This document shows, piece by piece, positions 61,273 through 64,000 of a DNA stretch of 64,000 bases (the stretch's first letter is position 1; each line of letters opens with the position of its first letter). The notes under the pieces are model-generated. The model saw only the letters and a program-made list of their open reading frames with translations. It had not been told where the DNA came from and made no database searches. Made by a program: the position numbers and the translations under genes. This stretch comes from Gnetum montanum (Eukaryota; Streptophyta; Gnetopsida; Gnetales; Gnetaceae), in the NCBI GenBank assembly GCA_015680685.1, contig MNCI01010180.1:4439-68438 (forward strand), in the 5' to 3' direction.

Positions 61273-62020
61273 ATGGCCCTGAAACATGGACAACAAGAAG
61301 GTCCTTCTCAAGGTGGAAAAAAATGATCTCAGAGTGGTGGAAGACAAGATCCTACTAGACAACATGCAGAATACGAGAAACAATCATTCAGAATTCATCA
61401 AGAAGATCCTCCTACCGTACGGTCCAAGCAGGTAGAAGGAGGAGTTGCTGCAGCGCCTGAATAGGGATAACATCTCACGTTGCCCTAAGATTGTGTTTAG
61501 GCCATCCATGAAAAGTACACATTCACTACGGTGATTGTGGAATTGAACTTTGAATCTTTTGTAGAGTTTGCTCTTGAGGCTATTAGAGATCACCTCAAAG
61601 GATCCCCATTATGGCCTACCCTCTCTGAAAGCAGTGCCTGGTACCTAGGAGAGATGTACCAATTTTGGCACAATAGGGAGCAAGGCACCACTATCAATAT
61701 TTGTGGTGTGACTATTGATTTCTCTGTTCAAGCCATTTTGGAAGTTTTAAACCTTCCAAATATAGGGCCAAAGGTTTCTCAGAACTAGTTGAACACTTTC
61801 AGAACCAAGCAACTTAATAAACTGTTGACAAAGAATAAAAGGGTGGTGGAAGAAAAAGAGAAGGTTGATTGGGATGCCTCTATGACACAAGTGTAAACTT
61901 ACACATGTGCCAAGGCACTCAAGGCCTTACAAGAGGAGAAACTCTAGGCCATACTTCAACGCCATCAAATACCAAGACCTGGAGCACAAGAAAAGGGAAA
62001 GACACCTATGGAGGAGCCAC
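61273..62020 (+). pseudogene. E4 accessory ORF (plant transposon-type domain), five in-frame stops
   Basis: One frame from ATG 61273 reads MALKHGQQEGPSQGG, then after stops (first near 61324) a conserved-looking block at 61531-61788: VIVELNFESFVEFALEAIRDHL, YLGEMYQFWHNREQGTTINI, CGVTIDFSVQAILEVLNLP. The last segment resembles the VRG-x-x-VDFS-x-x-AIN-x-x-LGLP region of the domain found in Tat/Athila accessory ORFs. A tail with EEPPPPGTT follows in another frame toward 62020. E1 and E2 have no counterpart. Biochemical function unknown; the family match is by eye. Confidence 0.55.
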
Positions 62021-62220
62021 CACCACCAGGAACTACATGAGTTCCACCATTTTGTAATCATAGGATATTCTTTTGTGTTATCTCAATTTTGTTTTGACTC
62101 CACACTGCAGCATGAATCCATTCTAGTTAGTCAATAATCCGATACCTATCCACTGTGTAATCAATGGAGCTTGTTCTCTATGTAACTTGAGAATGAGTTT
62201 TCATTCAGTCATGGGGGTAT

Positions 62221-62262
62221 GATGAGTCATGAATTTTCTAGATGTGATATTGCTACTGTGAT
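62221..62262 (+). repeat. E4 3' LTR, first 42 bp only
   Basis: TGATGAGTCATGAATTTTC onward matches the start of the 5' LTR (56252) and is preceded by the polypurine tract at about 62211-62220. It breaks off at 62262, where minus-strand E5 sequence begins. Confidence 0.8.
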
Positions 62263-64000
62263 CCATATGCATTAAGCTCTGTTGGATTGAAGGGTACTCT
62301 GAAGTGTTAGATGGTGGAGGAGTGTACATTGGCTCAACCGCTTGTTGTTGTGAGAGTTTGTTTGGGCTTTTGGTTTTGAAGAAGGGTCTTCTCTTTTTAC
62401 AGTTGTTAGAACCAGTGGTAGGTTAAATATTTATAGCTTTCATAGCATGAAGTTGCTGCGGTTGAGTAGGAAGTTCCCCTTGCATTGTTGGAGTAGGAGG
62501 TGTTATGGGAACTACTTGTGGAAGAGGTGCAGATGGATTTGGAGGATGGTGTGGGTATGGAGTGTCTCCTAGAGGAGAAGGAGTCCTTCTGAAGTACTCC
62601 CAAACTTGGTAGTGATGGTGGGGAGTTGTGTGACTCATAGAGTCACTTGAAGAAATCGGCTACTGCACATAATATCCATAAGGGTCAGGTTGCCGGTAAG
62701 GGTATTGATGTTTCGGCAATGGCATCCCCCATGACTATGGGTATTGCCACTGCTGATGTTGTCCGATGGGTTGTGGTGGAGTTCCACTTGGATAATACGT
62801 TAATGATTGGTGGAACTATCTTGGGTTACCTTGGGGATAAGGTAACCTATGGGGTGTTTGCCATTGATTAAGTTTTGGATTAAGTGCATACACCCCAGAC
62901 TCTTGTAGATGTGAGATGATTGGGAAACATCCCTTAGGATGGTCATAGTGGTAGATCTCACATCCACCATCATTGTCTATGTTTGAATCCACAACCACAT
63001 CAGATTTAGTGATTTTCCCCTTACCCTTGTTATGTGCAGGGCCTAAATCTCTCCACTTTGTCTTACCTTTGTCACTACTTCATTCAGCCTTAGACTCTTC
63101 TACAATTTTTAAGAAAGTTTTAATTTTAGAGTCTAAGGAACTCCATACATCATCTACCTTAGTTGCTATTTCTGTTGTGAGCTTTTGAAGTGGTAAGGTC
63201 TTTCTGTTCACCAACTCTTCGATTGGTGACTCATCCTCTTTATCACAAAATTTCACTCCCTTCTTTCGAAGAGAGGGATCACGGTTGTATTCTTCCACAC
63301 TTTTTCTTTTTCGTAGCTCACCTTTTTCTTTTGCTAATTGCTCCAACAAGAAATGTACTTCATGAGATCTAAATTGTGAGAGTCTTGCTTGGGCATAGGT
63401 CCCAAGGGTTCTTCTAGTTTCATGCCTTAGCCCATCCATGATGTGACAAAGTTGATCCCGCTGAGTGTAACCATGGCCCAGGCAATGATGTAACAATGTG
63501 TAGTAGCAGGCCATGGTAGCATCCAAGGGTTCATGAGTATCTTGCTTCCAGCCTTGGATCTACTTATTGAAATTAGGCACTCAGAAGTATGTTTAATACT
63601 TATCGTTGAAGAGTTATAGCATTGTACTCCACCTCTTGATGGTTTTCGATTCTAAGGACCAGTACCAACTCTCTACTTCCTTGATGAGTATCCTTGGGAA
63701 TAACTGAAGTTTTTTCCACTCATTTTCTATATTCTACAAGGCACAGGCATCATGGAATGCCTGTAAATGATGCTGTGGATCAGTGTTATATCCCCCTTCA
63801 AATCGTGGGATGTTGTTCATGTCTAAGCATTTGATCCGACTATCTTTTAAATGCATTGTGGGAATTCTAACAGCCTCTGTTATGTCAAGGATACTTTGGG
63901 TTGCAAGTAGGGGCTCATCATGATCATCTCTTTCATGATGCCTATGATGTCTTCGTTGTTCCCTACTTTCCCTTCGTTCATGCCCTTTTCCTCTCTCTCG
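62263..64000 (-). mobile_element. E5: gag portion of a further family element, truncated
   Basis: The minus strand runs from beyond the window (64000) through gag: FEGGYNTDPQHHLQAFHDACALQN (about 63740-63810), DQLCHIMDGLRHETRRTLGTYAQARL, RKRKSVEEYNRDPSLRKKGVKF (63080-63526), the knuckle region CEIYHYDHPKGC (near 62930-62975; second Cys is Tyr) and the pro-rich linker (62423-62638). It stops near the gag-protease boundary at 62263 against the E4 3' LTR. One long frame (148 codons) is intact; others are broken. More similar to E2 than to E1. Confidence 0.85.

Larger units (their letters stand above)
56252..62262 (+). mobile_element. E4: gag-only, pol-less element of the E1/E2 family
   Basis: 5' LTR (56252-57175), tRNA-Asp-like primer site, gag, then directly a post-pol-like region, an internal promoter-like module, an accessory ORF, a polypurine tract (ATGGGGGTA) and the first 42 bp of the 3' LTR. 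Protease, RT, RNase H and integrase are absent although gag and both flanking regions align with E1/E2. It would depend on proteins of a related element. The left target duplication is GCTAG; the right one is lost with the truncated 3' LTR. Confidence 0.85.

Overview
The window is plant nuclear DNA from a repeat-rich genome. It is almost entirely nested, decayed retrotransposons: Ty3/gypsy elements with tRNA-Asp-like primer sites, one Ty1/copia element, and at least three kinds of LINE. One GC-rich island holds the only intact long reading frame, a receptor-like kinase relative. The repeat density and the age of the elements suggest a large-genome seed plant, perhaps a gymnosperm, but the sequence alone does not fix the species. 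No tRNA, rRNA, CRISPR array or bacterial-type operon was seen.

Layout. 1-341 is the end of an LTR inserted in an L1-type LINE (342-2763). 2764-6516 has no recognisable gene. 6517-16394 is a complete, dead, minus-strand Ty3 element (called E1) with both LTRs and a target-site duplication. 16.8-22.07 kb holds a Ty3 gag-protease scrap, a LINE C-terminus and an RTE-type LINE, all on the plus strand. 22.1-24.6 kb is the CpG-bearing island with the pseudokinase gene (22885-23931, minus) and a palindromic tandem repeat in its promoter. 24601-36534 is one copy of a tandem duplication containing a second Ty3 element (E2, minus). The second copy begins at 36535; there E2 has collapsed to a solo LTR (38870-39708) lying inside the 3' LTR of a copia element (E3, 38193-45284, minus). 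45.3-51.8 kb holds sparse remnants, including a 650-bp inverted repeat and a decayed accessory ORF. 51780-56251 is the pol and gag part of another Ty3 lineage (E6, minus). It is interrupted by E4 (56252-62262, plus), a gag-only, pol-less member of the E1/E2 family. E4 carries an internal promoter-like module, a splice-acceptor-like site and an accessory ORF. The window ends in the gag of another family member (E5, minus).

How the parts relate. E1, E2, E4, E5 and the LTR at 1-341 are one family (LTR ends TGATGA...TCATCA, shared gag, tRNA-Asp-like primer site). E1 and E2 types carry gag, protease, RT, RNase H and integrase. E4 keeps gag but has no pol, so it would have needed a related element to move. 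All retroelement reading frames are broken by stops or lost catalytic residues; the kinase-like frame is not.

All protein-family calls come from reading translated motifs by eye. No database search was run.
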